From the NCBI GenBank assembly GCA_024234395.1, contig JACKOH010000002.1, positions 1,674,001 to 1,738,000 on the forward strand: a stretch of DNA of 64,000 bases, read 5' to 3'. This document shows, one piece after another, positions 28,101 through 36,396 of this stretch. The stretch is from Pseudomonadales bacterium (lineage in GTDB: Bacteria > Pseudomonadota > Gammaproteobacteria > Pseudomonadales > Pseudohongiellaceae). The notes below the pieces were generated by a model. It was not told where the DNA came from. It did no database searches and saw only the letters and a list, made by a program, of their open reading frames with translations. The position numbers were made by a program, and so were the translations under genes. Each line of letters starts with the position of its first letter. The stretch's first letter is position 1.

Positions 28101-28421
28101 ATCTTTGGCAGCAGTACGGAACAGAACATCGCCGTCCCGCGTCCAGCCGATCACCGTGCAGTTATTGCCGAAGTAGGTGAGTCGCCTCACTTCACCTCCG
28201 GTAGAGGGAATAGTGTAGACCTCACCAAATCCCTCTTCCATGCCGGTAAAGGCGAGGTATTTTCCACAGGGAGAGTAGCGTGGAAAACTGATCAGGCCGT
28301 TGGTTGCGGTCAATCGAATGGCACGGCCGCCCGCTGCCGGCACTTCCCAGATGTCGTCCTCGCTGATGAAAGCGATGCGGTCGGAAAAAATGGTCGGATG
28401 GCGAAAATAACCTGAAATCAT
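25197..28421 (-). CDS. Tricorn-type protease (S41 family)
   Basis: 1074 residues arranged like tricorn: an N-terminal WD/TolB-like beta-propeller region (repeated F.RYSPCGK and NWSPDSAWIVY-type blades, residues ~1-540), then a C1 domain with a GTSHAYE segment supplying the likely catalytic His near residue 725, a PDZ-like domain (GLNIQAGDALLGIDGTRL) near 790, and the S41 serine in NQYAGSDGD near residue 946. Tricorn degrades oligopeptides released by the proteasome or other proteases. No signal peptide is seen at the N-terminus (MISGYFRHPTIF), so it is probably cytosolic. Single-gene unit; ATG at 28421 has no strong ribosome site. Confidence 0.9.
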   Translation of the reverse strand: MISGYFRHPTIFSDRIAFISEDDIWEVPAAGGRAIRLTATNGLISFPRYSPCGKYLAFTGMEEGFGEVYTIPSTGGEVRRLTYFGNNCTVIGWTRDGDVLFRTAAKDANRTPVLLRVNPETLRYTNMNLGPATSVVTSTNGIAALERNSHRPDPAHWKRYRGGTAGKIWLAPELFGEYREILQKLNSNLASPQWIGEILYFLSDHEGWGNLYSCTADGSGVTRLTDHDKFYARNLSGDDRSLVYHCGGDIFHFDPTAGASKKVEIDYYSQRPQKQRRFINARKYRESYDVAPDGSRMSYGARGQVFAFQNWTGATHRCGNKDRVRYRLSRWLPDSNTLAVVSDENNEDRIEIYQPGESEPRKILRGDFGLILDLKAAPNGEMLALVNNRNEIIVVHLDDSTSETVAKNSFNFMTQLGFNWSPDSAWIVYCQNIDKANAQIQIYSISERKSWALTRPGLLYRSPVFDTDGRYLYFLSHERLNPVYSDLLFDVSFPKTSVPCVLPLQKSTLSPFVESTQADDHDGKENPASVVVDFEGIEFRVQSFPVKEQQFLEIIPGPERKVYFASQSPEGALDNERFPSEPAARTRISCYDFSLRKEEPYLDGVTRFSLCAGGNHQVVQIKHDIRVLKIGEKPDSKQSPRETNSKTGWIDLGRIRVLIDPGMEWHQMYREIWRLQKEHFWVEDMSRVDWDGVYALYEPLIERIGCRSEFSDLIWEMQGELGTSHAYEMGGDLKPRPTYPVGFLGADLEWNTAGAGYRITRVLDGEVNEFGRKSPLLQPGLNIQAGDALLGIDGTRLTGKLPPEALLLNKAKCEVELEIQHQDSSVQNYTVRTLSDESELRYRDWVESNRHAVHGRSDNKVGYLHIPDMGAAGYSEFFRNYLRECDRDGLIIDARYNAGGHVSQLILSFLSRQIIGFDSSRWVGVEPYPNHAPAGPMVVLTNQYAGSDGDIFPHAFKLMGLGPVIGKRTWGGVIGIWPRNFLADGGITTQPEFSFWFKDVGWGVENYGTDPDVELDIAPQDYLAGKDPQLDFGIAEVLRQIAEKPPLRPAFSNRPDRSVNGVTAGTRTAGDESK

Positions 28422-28551
28422 GGCGTGTTACCCAAGTTGCCTGGCAAGTGTATTAATGCGCGCACCCGATCGATGTCGGTGCATGGACCCGGAGTGTTCC
28501 GGGGCCGGGTGCACGGTCAATGGGCTGAAACTGACAGCCGCTGGATTATGC

Positions 28552-29058
28552 TCAGCTTCGCCAGTTGGCTGCCCGCGTCTGTATGGGAATGGATTCGTTC
28601 TTGTGTTGTTCCGACAGGGTGGCCAGCCATTCGAACCACTCCGCCCAGGATGGCTGATGTTGGGTTTCGCGTTTGAAGTGGATCCAGTTTTGCAGCTTCC
28701 GGTACATTGATGCGCAAACACCCCCGGCCAGATCCATAACCAGATCGAGCGGTGCAATTTTGCGAAAGACCAGCAGACCCATGGTTTCGAACGAGGTACA
28801 GATCTTGACTGCAGCCTCAACATACTCCTGACCGGCGGCATTAATAGTAACCGCGCTGACCCCGTCCGGGAAATTCTGTAACAGAACGATGGCTTTTGAA
28901 AACTCCTTGTCATAGAACGATTGCGCCAGGCTCGTTGCCACTGCATTTCGCTGTTGCTCGCGATTGGCCCGCAACTGGAAAATGCCGAAGAAAAGCCCGG
29001 TGGCCAGGGTGAAGATACCAATGATTTCGGCAATTGCTGCCAGGTTAGCAAGCGTCAC
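28552..29058 (-). CDS. Membrane-anchored helical protein, DUF4760-like
   Basis: 168 residues beginning at a GTG (29058). An N-terminal transmembrane helix (AEIIGIFTLATGLFFGIFQL) is followed by a helical domain with VATSLAQSFYDKEFSKAI. The layout is like small membrane proteins grouped under DUF4760, but I am not certain of that label. Function unknown. It is upstream of the tricorn gene on the same strand with 130 bases between them. Confidence 0.55.
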   Translation of the reverse strand: MTLANLAAIAEIIGIFTLATGLFFGIFQLRANREQQRNAVATSLAQSFYDKEFSKAIVLLQNFPDGVSAVTINAAGQEYVEAAVKICTSFETMGLLVFRKIAPLDLVMDLAGGVCASMYRKLQNWIHFKRETQHQPSWAEWFEWLATLSEQHKNESIPIQTRAANWRS

Positions 29059-29388
29059 GTCACTGGTTCCCTAACGGATTGAATGATTCTGAAAGGCAGG
29101 GCTCACCGCCTGACGAGATGGAAACTGCAAGGTATCGCTGAAGCGACGGATTGTCCAGCCCCGGAGCCGACGCGAGTGGATTGGTGGCCTGCATGGATGA
29201 ACGGATCCGGGTGGGGAAACTGGAATCGTGCAGAGACAGAATCTTCCAGAACCCCGCACAGAATACTGGACAACGCCATGGGTCGGGGCTAACTTGCCAA
29301 CAGTTCCTGAGTAACAGGCTGCTAGTCAGAAGTCTGCCAATAAGCGAGTCATTATTCATAAGTTCGATAACGAATCCCGGCTGTTTTC
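29059..29388. other. Intergenic stretch, no gene seen
   Basis: 330 bases between a leftward and a rightward gene. The frames on both strands look like noise (low hydrophobic structure, no family match). It should hold the two divergent promoters; I could not place them. Confidence 0.5.
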
Positions 29389-29892
29389 ATGAAAATCCAA
29401 CTGGTAGAAATAGACGAGGGCAGTCAGGAACCGTTGCCAACTTTGTTCCAGGACTACGTCCTGGAAATGTGCCAGTATCTGGATCCGGAAGATGCTGAAA
29501 AGCAGTCACTGAATGCCGCGGCGATTCTGCAACGATACTGGCAGAATAAGCACAGGTGGGCTTATCTGATCATGGCAGACAGGCAGATTGCCGGTTTCTG
29601 TCTGTTGCGGGTTTACCCACAGGAGACTGATACGTTCGATATCGATCAGTTTTTTGTCACGACCCGGTTCAGACGTCGCGGAATCGGCAGGGTTGCCCTG
29701 CTGGAACTGGTCCGGAAGCATCCTGGCCGCTGGTTGATCAGGGTTCTGAAGACCAATAGCAAGGCCCTGGCATTCTGGCTCGATGTGGTGACTGAGGTCA
29801 GCGATGGGGACTATCAGCTGACTGCCGATCAGGTGGACATGGATTTTGTCCGATTCTGTACCCGGACCAGACAATCGGCCCGGGTGGATTGA
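29389..29892 (+). CDS. GNAT-family N-acetyltransferase
   Basis: 167 residues. The acetyl-CoA-binding motif A is visible as QFFVTTRFRRRGIGRVALLEL near residues 84-105 with the core RRRGIG, followed by a strand-helix pair (WLIRVLKTNSKALAFWLDV). The N-terminal half has the typical GNAT helix pair and a central strand WAYLIMADRQIAGFCLLRV. The acceptor is unknown. It precedes the VIT1/CCC1-type gene by 45 bases on the same strand. Confidence 0.85.
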   Translation: MKIQLVEIDEGSQEPLPTLFQDYVLEMCQYLDPEDAEKQSLNAAAILQRYWQNKHRWAYLIMADRQIAGFCLLRVYPQETDTFDIDQFFVTTRFRRRGIGRVALLELVRKHPGRWLIRVLKTNSKALAFWLDVVTEVSDGDYQLTADQVDMDFVRFCTRTRQSARVD

Positions 29893-29937
29893 AGTGGTTG
29901 GATCAGGGATCTAAGAGTTGAAGTTTGGAGAACTGCA

Positions 29938-30627
29938 GTGACACATCATGAGGTACACCGATCACATCGTATTGGCTGGCTGCGCGCGGCGGTACTGGGA
30001 GCTAACGACGGCATTGTTTCGACCGGCAGCCTGATCATCGGCGTGGCCGCAGCCAATGCGGCGCAGAGCGACATCGTCCTGGCCGGTCTGGCGGGCCTGG
30101 TTGCCGGTGCCATGTCGATGGCAGCCGGGGAATATGTCTCGGTCAGTTCACAGGCGGATACTGAAAATGCCGACCTGGAACTGGAAAAAATATCCCTGGA
30201 AGAGAACGAGGAATACGAGAAAGAGGAACTGGCAAAAATCTATGAAGGTCGCGGGCTGACACCGGCACTCTCGGTGCAGGTGGCTGAGCAGTTGATGTCG
30301 CACGATGCGCTGGGTGCCCATGCCAGGGATGAGATCGGGATAACCGAAGGAGGAAGGGCACGTCCCATCCAGGCGGCGTTTTCCTCGGCGGCGACCTTTA
30401 CCACCGGAGCGCTGCTTCCATTGCTGGTTGCCTGGCTGGTCCCGCAGTCTCTCGTGATTGCCCTGGTGGCGGGTTTCTCGCTGATTTTTCTGGCGTTGTT
30501 GGGCGCTATCGCCGCTCGGGCCGGTGGCGCGCCGATTTTCAGAGCCTGCGTCAGAGTCACGTTCTGGGGAGCGCTGGCCATGGCTATTACCGCTGGCGTG
30601 GGCGGCCTGTTTGGAATTGTCGCCTGA
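29938..30627 (+). CDS. VIT1/CCC1-family metal transporter
   Basis: 229 residues from a GTG start at 29938 with a GGAG site 7 bases before it. Sequence hallmarks of the VIT/CCC1 family are LGANDGIVSTGSLIIGVAAA near residue 20 and VAGAMSMAAGEYVSVSSQ near residue 55, then a Glu-rich cytosolic loop (LEKISLEENEEYEKEELAKIYE) that in the family binds metal, and three more transmembrane helices. Expected role: iron or manganese transport across the inner membrane, probably in detoxification. No metal regulator site was recognised. Confidence 0.92.
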   Translation: MTHHEVHRSHRIGWLRAAVLGANDGIVSTGSLIIGVAAANAAQSDIVLAGLAGLVAGAMSMAAGEYVSVSSQADTENADLELEKISLEENEEYEKEELAKIYEGRGLTPALSVQVAEQLMSHDALGAHARDEIGITEGGRARPIQAAFSSAATFTTGALLPLLVAWLVPQSLVIALVAGFSLIFLALLGAIAARAGGAPIFRACVRVTFWGALAMAITAGVGGLFGIVA

Positions 30628-30712
30628 GACGCGAGACGCGCAGGTCGGTTCTCCCCTGCCTGTCTGCGCTTAAGCCGGTACCCTGAACAGGCGTAAATCC
30701 GGGCACCCAGGG

Positions 30713-32404
30713 TCAGGGTTGATAGGCCGGACCACGCAGGACTCTGCCCGCGGCGGCACCGGTATGCAGGCCCCGGTCGATGACCAGTTTTCCATTCACG
30801 AGTACGTAAGGTACGCCCCGGGCATAAGACTTGGGGAATTCGAAGCTGTTGGTATCGCTGACAGTGTCCGCATCAAACAGCACAATATCGGCGTAGAAGC
30901 CGGGTTTGAGAATGCCGCGCTCCTGCAGGCCGAGTACCTGTGCCGGCAGGGAAGTCATTTTCCGGATGGCATCTTCCAGGGTCAGTACGCCCTCTTCGCG
31001 AACATACTTCCCGAGGACACGGACATTGGTGCCATAGTTACGGGGATGAGGCACACCGGCAGCATTCAGATCGATGGCCGACCCGTCGCTGGCGATGGAG
31101 ACCCAGGGCTGGCGCATGATCAGGCGGACATTGTCCTCGGACTGATTGTGGAACACGCCGGATATATTGCCCTGTTCTGCTGCCATCAGGCTGATCAGGG
31201 TATCGGCCGGGTCGGCATCGCCGCGCAGGGCGGCAATGTCCACCAGGCGCATCCCTTCGTAGGCTTTTACCTCGGGGGTGCCAGCCCTGGCCATGGCGAT
31301 ACCTTCCCACCAGCCATGTTCCTGTGACCAGGCGATAAATTCAGGGTCGGTTTTTATCCGTTCCCGCAGCGATCGGTCCCTTAACATTTCGGTAAACCGC
31401 TCCGGGCCTTCTTCACGCATCCACAGCGGAAAATTGGCGCTCCAGCCATGACTCATAGCCGTATAGGGATATTGATTGGCGGTAATATCCAGGCCACTGC
31501 TCCGTGCCGAGTTGATTTGTTCGACAAAATCCGGCATCTCATCCCAAAGTCTCTGACCGCGGATTTTCAAATGCAGAATGTGCACCGGAATCCCGGTTTC
31601 CCGGGCAACGCGGATGGCGAAATCCAGTTCCTTCTGCTGTTCATAACCTTCCGAGCCAATGTGGGAAAAATAGACGCTGCCGTGTTTGCGGGTCAACGCG
31701 GCCAGTGCCAGTACTTCCTCGGGGTGTGCCGGGCCGCCGCTTTCAAAACGGGTCACCAGACCCCATGCGCCTTCTTTCAGGGAGCGCTCCAGCAGATTTT
31801 CCATCCGCTCCAGCTGCTCCGGGCTGGCCGGACCGGGGTCGTAACCCATGACCACGAGGCGGATCTGCCCCTCGGAGACATGGGAAATGATATTCATGGA
31901 GATGCCCTGATCTTCCAGCCGCTCGAAATACTCGCTAAAGGTCGTCCAGTCACCCGCATGGGAATCCGTGCCTGCCGGCAGGCCGTCCCGTGGCGCGACA
32001 CTGTCTCTTTCGCCCATGATATCCAGCGTGACACCCTGGCGGATCTTGCTTTCCGCCATTCCATTACCCAGCAGATCGGTATGCGTGTGCAGATCGATAA
32101 ATCCTGGCGCGATCACCAGGCCCTCGGCATCGATTACCCGCACGGCTGATGCGTCTGCTAATTGCCCTATGGCAACGATCCGGTCCCCGGTGACGGCAAC
32201 ATCACCGTAAAAATAGGGGTTGCCGGTGCCATCGACGATACGGCCTCCGGTAATAAGAAGATCGTAAGGCGGCTGGGCCAGCACGGGCATAGACACAGTG
32301 AACAGCGCAATCAGCAGAACAGGGAGCGCCGCTATTCTGCTGACCGGTGCGCTCCGGCGGATTGTCGGGACTGTAGCCGGCTCTCTCTGTATCGGCTGCT
32401 TCAT
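30713..32404 (-). CDS. Exported amidohydrolase, D-aminoacylase-like
   Basis: 563 residues. The start ATG at 32404 has an AAGGAT site 7 bases upstream. A signal peptide (AALPVLLIALFTVSMPVLAQ) ends near residue 44. The amidohydrolase metal site HTHTD is at residues 106-110 after APGFIDL, and the C-terminus has the usual AGR.LRGP tail. The closest pattern is the N-acyl-D-amino-acid deacylase group, but the GNCG-like motif is replaced by GERDS, so the substrate is uncertain. It heads a run of four leftward genes for exported proteins (zinc protease, two NHL proteins upstream). Confidence 0.85.
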   Translation of the reverse strand: MKQPIQREPATVPTIRRSAPVSRIAALPVLLIALFTVSMPVLAQPPYDLLITGGRIVDGTGNPYFYGDVAVTGDRIVAIGQLADASAVRVIDAEGLVIAPGFIDLHTHTDLLGNGMAESKIRQGVTLDIMGERDSVAPRDGLPAGTDSHAGDWTTFSEYFERLEDQGISMNIISHVSEGQIRLVVMGYDPGPASPEQLERMENLLERSLKEGAWGLVTRFESGGPAHPEEVLALAALTRKHGSVYFSHIGSEGYEQQKELDFAIRVARETGIPVHILHLKIRGQRLWDEMPDFVEQINSARSSGLDITANQYPYTAMSHGWSANFPLWMREEGPERFTEMLRDRSLRERIKTDPEFIAWSQEHGWWEGIAMARAGTPEVKAYEGMRLVDIAALRGDADPADTLISLMAAEQGNISGVFHNQSEDNVRLIMRQPWVSIASDGSAIDLNAAGVPHPRNYGTNVRVLGKYVREEGVLTLEDAIRKMTSLPAQVLGLQERGILKPGFYADIVLFDADTVSDTNSFEFPKSYARGVPYVLVNGKLVIDRGLHTGAAAGRVLRGPAYQP

Positions 32405-32467
32405 GGTGTTATCCTTTTTCGAGTTCGGATTTTTAACCGGTCCGTGCTGGATTCACCCGGCCTGTTT

Positions 32468-34918
32468 CTAGATAGGATCGCCCGGTGGCATTTGCAGCGC
32501 TGCCGCCGGAGTCGCGCTCACACCGCGTTGCTGCCAGCGGCGGATATCTGCGGCAGCGGTGGTCTGATGCGGGTTCGGATTCTGCAGTTGCTCAAGGCCC
32601 CGGGCCAGCCGGTCCAGGCGGTCGGCCAGGACAGCTTTGACCGCGCCCGAGTTGGCGCTGTTGGCTGCCTGTGTCATGATCGCCTCTAGCGTTACGCGCT
32701 GGACAACCTGCAAAACCTGGGAGTCGTAGGCATCGGTCGGCCGCACTGCTTCCCAGGTAACTTCCAGCAATCGGTCGATGACTTCCTCCAGGTCCGGATA
32801 GTCCCCCATACTGCCATAGGCCACCAGCCTGGCCATGCGTTCCGGATGCAGCAATTGCGAAACCGAGAAGCTGGCGGAACCCTCTGCGGCGCCGAGGGGA
32901 TCGAATAACAAGCCGGTCCGCCCCGGGAATGCTTCACCCCGGTTGTAGCGGTAGGCGGGAGGGGGCAGCAGTTCCAGGATAGCCGGTGGCAGGGCCAGAA
33001 AATCGACACTCAGGGTAGAGAGCACGGTTTCCAGGGCATCACGCTGTTCAGCCCCGTCGACGATGGTAAAAGGATCCTGGCCATCACCGCGCAGTGCATA
33101 CCGGTAGTCGGCGCCACCAATACTCTGGGCAGCGGAATTAAGCTGGAAACGGTGGTGCATGTAGAGCGGTAACAGAACCGTCTCGAGCGTGGACAGGGGT
33201 TCGCCGTTACGTATCACTGCCTCCGAGAAATTCTCCAGGCCGATGCGCCTGACTTCAATCTCGTGTTTCAGCTGATCCACCAGATTGGCGCCGTTATCCC
33301 AGACACTGGCGTACTGATGCCCGGCCCCGATGAAGTTATTGTCGGTGTGAGCCATGAACAACAGCCCGCGATCCAGGCTTTCCTGAACGATCTTTGCCAG
33401 TTCCTCTTCCTCATCGGCACCGGGAGGAAATTGCTCGTAGGCGTAGCGTACCGCCAGCTTGTCGTACTCGCCGATGCGCTGGATATAGGCATTGGAAAAA
33501 TCCAGGTGCCCGTCGTCGGTGATTTCGATCAGTGGTGCCGGGTAGTCCATGACACTCTCGCGGCCATAGGTGCTGCCCAGGTAATTATGCGGAAAACCCA
33601 GGGTATGACCAACTTCATGGGCGGATAGCTGACGCACCCGATCCAGCGCCATATCGACCGACTGTTGGGTGCCTTCCACCAGGGCGGTGAGATAATCGAA
33701 AGCGGGAACCAGTCCCTGACCCATCAGATAGTCCTGTCGCAGCCGCAGACTGCCCAGGTTGACGTTGCCCTTGATGATTTCACCAGTCCGCGGATCCATG
33801 ACTGAGCCGCCATAGGAGTAGCCCCGGGTGCTGCGGTGAGTCCAGTGGATCATGTTGTAACGGACATCCTGCGGATCGGCGCCGGGGGGCAACTCGCGAA
33901 CCTGGAAGGCGTTGATGAATCCGGCCGCCTCGTAGGCCTGATTCCACCAGGATGCGCCTTCGATCAGGGCGCTCCTGATCGGTTCCGGAGTACCCGGATC
34001 GACATAATAGACAATGGGCTCAACCGGCTCGGATCGTTCCGCGGTGGGGTCGGCTTTTACCAGGCGATGCCGGGCGACCAGCCTTACCTGCATGTCCTGA
34101 TCGATGTCCGTGCCATAGTCCTGTATGTCCGGACCGTTGGTGCCGATCCGCGGGTCTGCGAAGCGGGGTGTGTAATTGGCATCCGGCAGCTTGACCAGCG
34201 AGTGATGCTGGCGCAGGGTGATGGCATCGCCGGATGCAGCCACGCTCCTGACCAGGTTGCCGGGATTACGGCTGGTGAAGGTGAGCAGCGACTCGACCTC
34301 CACATTCTCCGGATAGGCATTGGTGTTGGGCAGGTAAATGGCGCTGCGGGTTTTATCCAGCGTGTAGGTCCCCTGGTTCGAGTTGGCGACCTGGCCGATG
34401 ACATCCCGGGCATCGCGCAGGAAAAAGTCGGTGGCATCCACCAGCACCGTGGTGCCGGACGCGGCCACGATATCGAAGCCCCACAGCACGGATGGCGCGA
34501 AGGCATCCTCGACGGCCCGCCGCTCCAGTTCATTGTCGCTGCTGGCACGGTAGCGGTAATTGGGTTCCATGAGCAGAACGCGGGGACCGATCCGCTGCGC
34601 GGACAGTACATAGGTGCCACGTAACTGGCCGCGGTCGATTCCAACCGGGTTGGAGCCCAGCCCGGACCCCATGGACACCTGGTACAGGAATTCGGTATCC
34701 AGCTTGTCGATCTCCCAGTAGAGCCTGCCACCGGACGCGTCCCAATACAGCGTGAAGTAGCCCGGCATGGCAGTCGAGTTGGCGACCTTGCTGGAAACGG
34801 TGGGCAGTTCCTGTGCATGGAGAGAGGGCAGGCCCAGAAACAGGGCAACAGCGAATAACAGGCGCAACCTGGGGTTGCCGAAAACCGTTTTCGGCAATTT
34901 ATTGATTATTAATAACAT
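32468..34918 (-). CDS. Exported zinc-dependent metalloprotease (DUF5117-type)
   Basis: The open frame runs to 35218, but the ATG at 34918 has a GGAG site 6 bases upstream and gives a proper signal peptide (LLFAVALFLGLPSLHAQ), for 816 residues. The zincin site HEVGHTLGFPHN is near residue 435, with a later YGRESVMDYP segment typical of metzincin-like Met turns. The N-terminal part (YYVDPGTPEPIRSALIEGASWWNQAYEAAGF) matches the family of large secreted zinc proteases carrying DUF5117/DUF5118-like domains. Likely extracellular or periplasmic protein degradation. Confidence 0.88.
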   Translation of the reverse strand: MLLIINKLPKTVFGNPRLRLLFAVALFLGLPSLHAQELPTVSSKVANSTAMPGYFTLYWDASGGRLYWEIDKLDTEFLYQVSMGSGLGSNPVGIDRGQLRGTYVLSAQRIGPRVLLMEPNYRYRASSDNELERRAVEDAFAPSVLWGFDIVAASGTTVLVDATDFFLRDARDVIGQVANSNQGTYTLDKTRSAIYLPNTNAYPENVEVESLLTFTSRNPGNLVRSVAASGDAITLRQHHSLVKLPDANYTPRFADPRIGTNGPDIQDYGTDIDQDMQVRLVARHRLVKADPTAERSEPVEPIVYYVDPGTPEPIRSALIEGASWWNQAYEAAGFINAFQVRELPPGADPQDVRYNMIHWTHRSTRGYSYGGSVMDPRTGEIIKGNVNLGSLRLRQDYLMGQGLVPAFDYLTALVEGTQQSVDMALDRVRQLSAHEVGHTLGFPHNYLGSTYGRESVMDYPAPLIEITDDGHLDFSNAYIQRIGEYDKLAVRYAYEQFPPGADEEEELAKIVQESLDRGLLFMAHTDNNFIGAGHQYASVWDNGANLVDQLKHEIEVRRIGLENFSEAVIRNGEPLSTLETVLLPLYMHHRFQLNSAAQSIGGADYRYALRGDGQDPFTIVDGAEQRDALETVLSTLSVDFLALPPAILELLPPPAYRYNRGEAFPGRTGLLFDPLGAAEGSASFSVSQLLHPERMARLVAYGSMGDYPDLEEVIDRLLEVTWEAVRPTDAYDSQVLQVVQRVTLEAIMTQAANSANSGAVKAVLADRLDRLARGLEQLQNPNPHQTTAAADIRRWQQRGVSATPAAALQMPPGDPI

Positions 34919-35287
34919 GTTGTCTCCACAATGTTTGTAGCAGCGGAGTCCGTGGTGAGAGAGACGGCAGCTCCGGGAATTGATAATGCATAAATAAAGC
35001 CAGCGTCGAACCGGTGGTCCGGTACAGCCGGCCAACCGCTGTGAAATTCGGGGATCGAAGCGATCAGTGAGGGTAAGGGAACTCAATCTGTCGGTAACGT
35101 GGGGGATATCTGGGAAAGCCGTGCGGTGGCGAAGTGCCCGACGCCTGCTTCGCTCAACGCGGTTTTGACGTACCTGGTCAGGTGTAAACCGGGAGCTGAT
35201 GGGTGAACCCATTTTCATTGCACCAACACCGGCTCAAACCGGTTTGAATGGCGCCAGGATTTACCGGGGCGCCATTCAGAGCCTGCT
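34919..35287. other. Intergenic stretch upstream of the metalloprotease
   Basis: 369 bases holding the promoter region of the zinc protease gene and the 3' region of the NHL gene. An in-frame extension of the protease (to 35218) exists but is Arg-rich and lacks any signal. Near its right end is a hairpin described separately. Nothing else recognised. Confidence 0.5.
35234..35278 (-). terminator. Double hairpin downstream of NHL gene (possible terminator)
   Basis: Two inverted repeats lie just past the stop of the leftward NHL gene: TGAATGGCGCC (35245-35255) with its perfect complement at 35268-35278, and the 14-base palindrome TCAAACCGGTTTGA (35234-35247). No T-run follows on the minus strand, so it may be a processing or attenuating structure rather than a simple terminator. 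Confidence 0.4.
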
Positions 35288-36337
35288 CTAGTGCTGCAGT
35301 TCGACGCGCTGTACCCGCCAGTTGCCCAGTTCGCCAACCAGCAGGTTGTTTTCCTGCTGACAGTCGATGGCATTCACGGTGCCAAAGTCGCCGATTTTTT
35401 TACCGGCCGTACCAAATTTACCGATAATGGTGCCGTCCAGTCGCATTTTGTAGATTTCGCCGCCGACATCCAGGTTGTCCGGTGCATTGGAGTTCGATAC
35501 GTACATTACCTGGTTTGGTCCCGGGGTAATACAGATTGCCATGGGATGCCCGAATCCGGTCAGCTGGCGTTTAAAATTACCCATGGTATCGAAAACCTCG
35601 ATCCGTTCGTTGTTGTAGTCGGCGACATACAGGTTGTCGTTGCGATCGATCGCAATGCCATGGACGACATTGAACTGGCCCTGGCCGGACCCGTAGCTGC
35701 CCCAGTTCATCACCCACTTGCCATTGGGATCGTACTTGGCGATGCGGGCATTGCGAATACCGTCGGCAACATAGAAGTTGCCGTCAGAATCCCAGGTCAC
35801 GTCGGTCGGGCCCTGGAAGGACTCTCCCTCGCGTCCCACACCATTGTTGGCCGGCTCGGTGAATGGCCGTTCCGGTACTGGCATGGCTTCCGGTTTGCGA
35901 CTCATGACCATGGTGATCTGGCCGGCCGGATTGAAGCGGATAACCTGACCCGACATCTGGTCGACAGTCCAGATGTTGTCCTCGGAGTCGACGCGAACCT
36001 GCTGGGCATAAAGCGCGCCGTAAGTATCCTGGCCGATTTCCCGCATGTAAAAGCCATTGGCGTCGAATTGAAACAGGCGTGCTCCACCGTGGGAGACCGC
36101 CCGCGAGGTGCCGAGCGTGATGGTGGGGTTGCCGGTCCGGGTGTAAACAAAGATCTCTCCGGCGGAGTTTCTTGCCACACCGGCTGCTTCGCCGAGGTAG
36201 ATATCGCTGGGAAATCCGCTCAGGGCATCGCTGGCCTTATAGGGGATATCTGGCACCTGTGCCAGCAGTGAAACGGGAGTAGAGGCAATCAGGCCCAGGC
36301 CGAACAGGCGCAGCAGTTGGTTTAAATTAAATTTCAT
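35288..36337 (-). CDS. Exported NHL/6-bladed beta-propeller protein 1
   Basis: 349 residues; ATG at 36337 with an AGGAGA site 7 bases upstream. A signal peptide (LLRLFGLGLIASTPVSLLAQ) ends near residue 27. Repeated NHL-type strands are clear: QGPTDVTWDSDGNFYVADG..N.RIAKYD, VHGIAIDRNDNLYVADYNNERIEVFD and so on, like the peptidyl-alpha-hydroxyglycine alpha-amidating lyase fold. It is a tandem paralogue of the next gene (same blade order, same C-terminal NWRVQR/AWRVQK ending). Function in bacteria unknown; ligand-binding or lyase role is possible. Confidence 0.8.
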   Translation of the reverse strand: MKFNLNQLLRLFGLGLIASTPVSLLAQVPDIPYKASDALSGFPSDIYLGEAAGVARNSAGEIFVYTRTGNPTITLGTSRAVSHGGARLFQFDANGFYMREIGQDTYGALYAQQVRVDSEDNIWTVDQMSGQVIRFNPAGQITMVMSRKPEAMPVPERPFTEPANNGVGREGESFQGPTDVTWDSDGNFYVADGIRNARIAKYDPNGKWVMNWGSYGSGQGQFNVVHGIAIDRNDNLYVADYNNERIEVFDTMGNFKRQLTGFGHPMAICITPGPNQVMYVSNSNAPDNLDVGGEIYKMRLDGTIIGKFGTAGKKIGDFGTVNAIDCQQENNLLVGELGNWRVQRVELQH

Positions 36338-36396
36338 GGTGTATTCTCCTGAATTCTTGTCAGTAATAATTGAATTTTGAATACCAACCGCAGTGG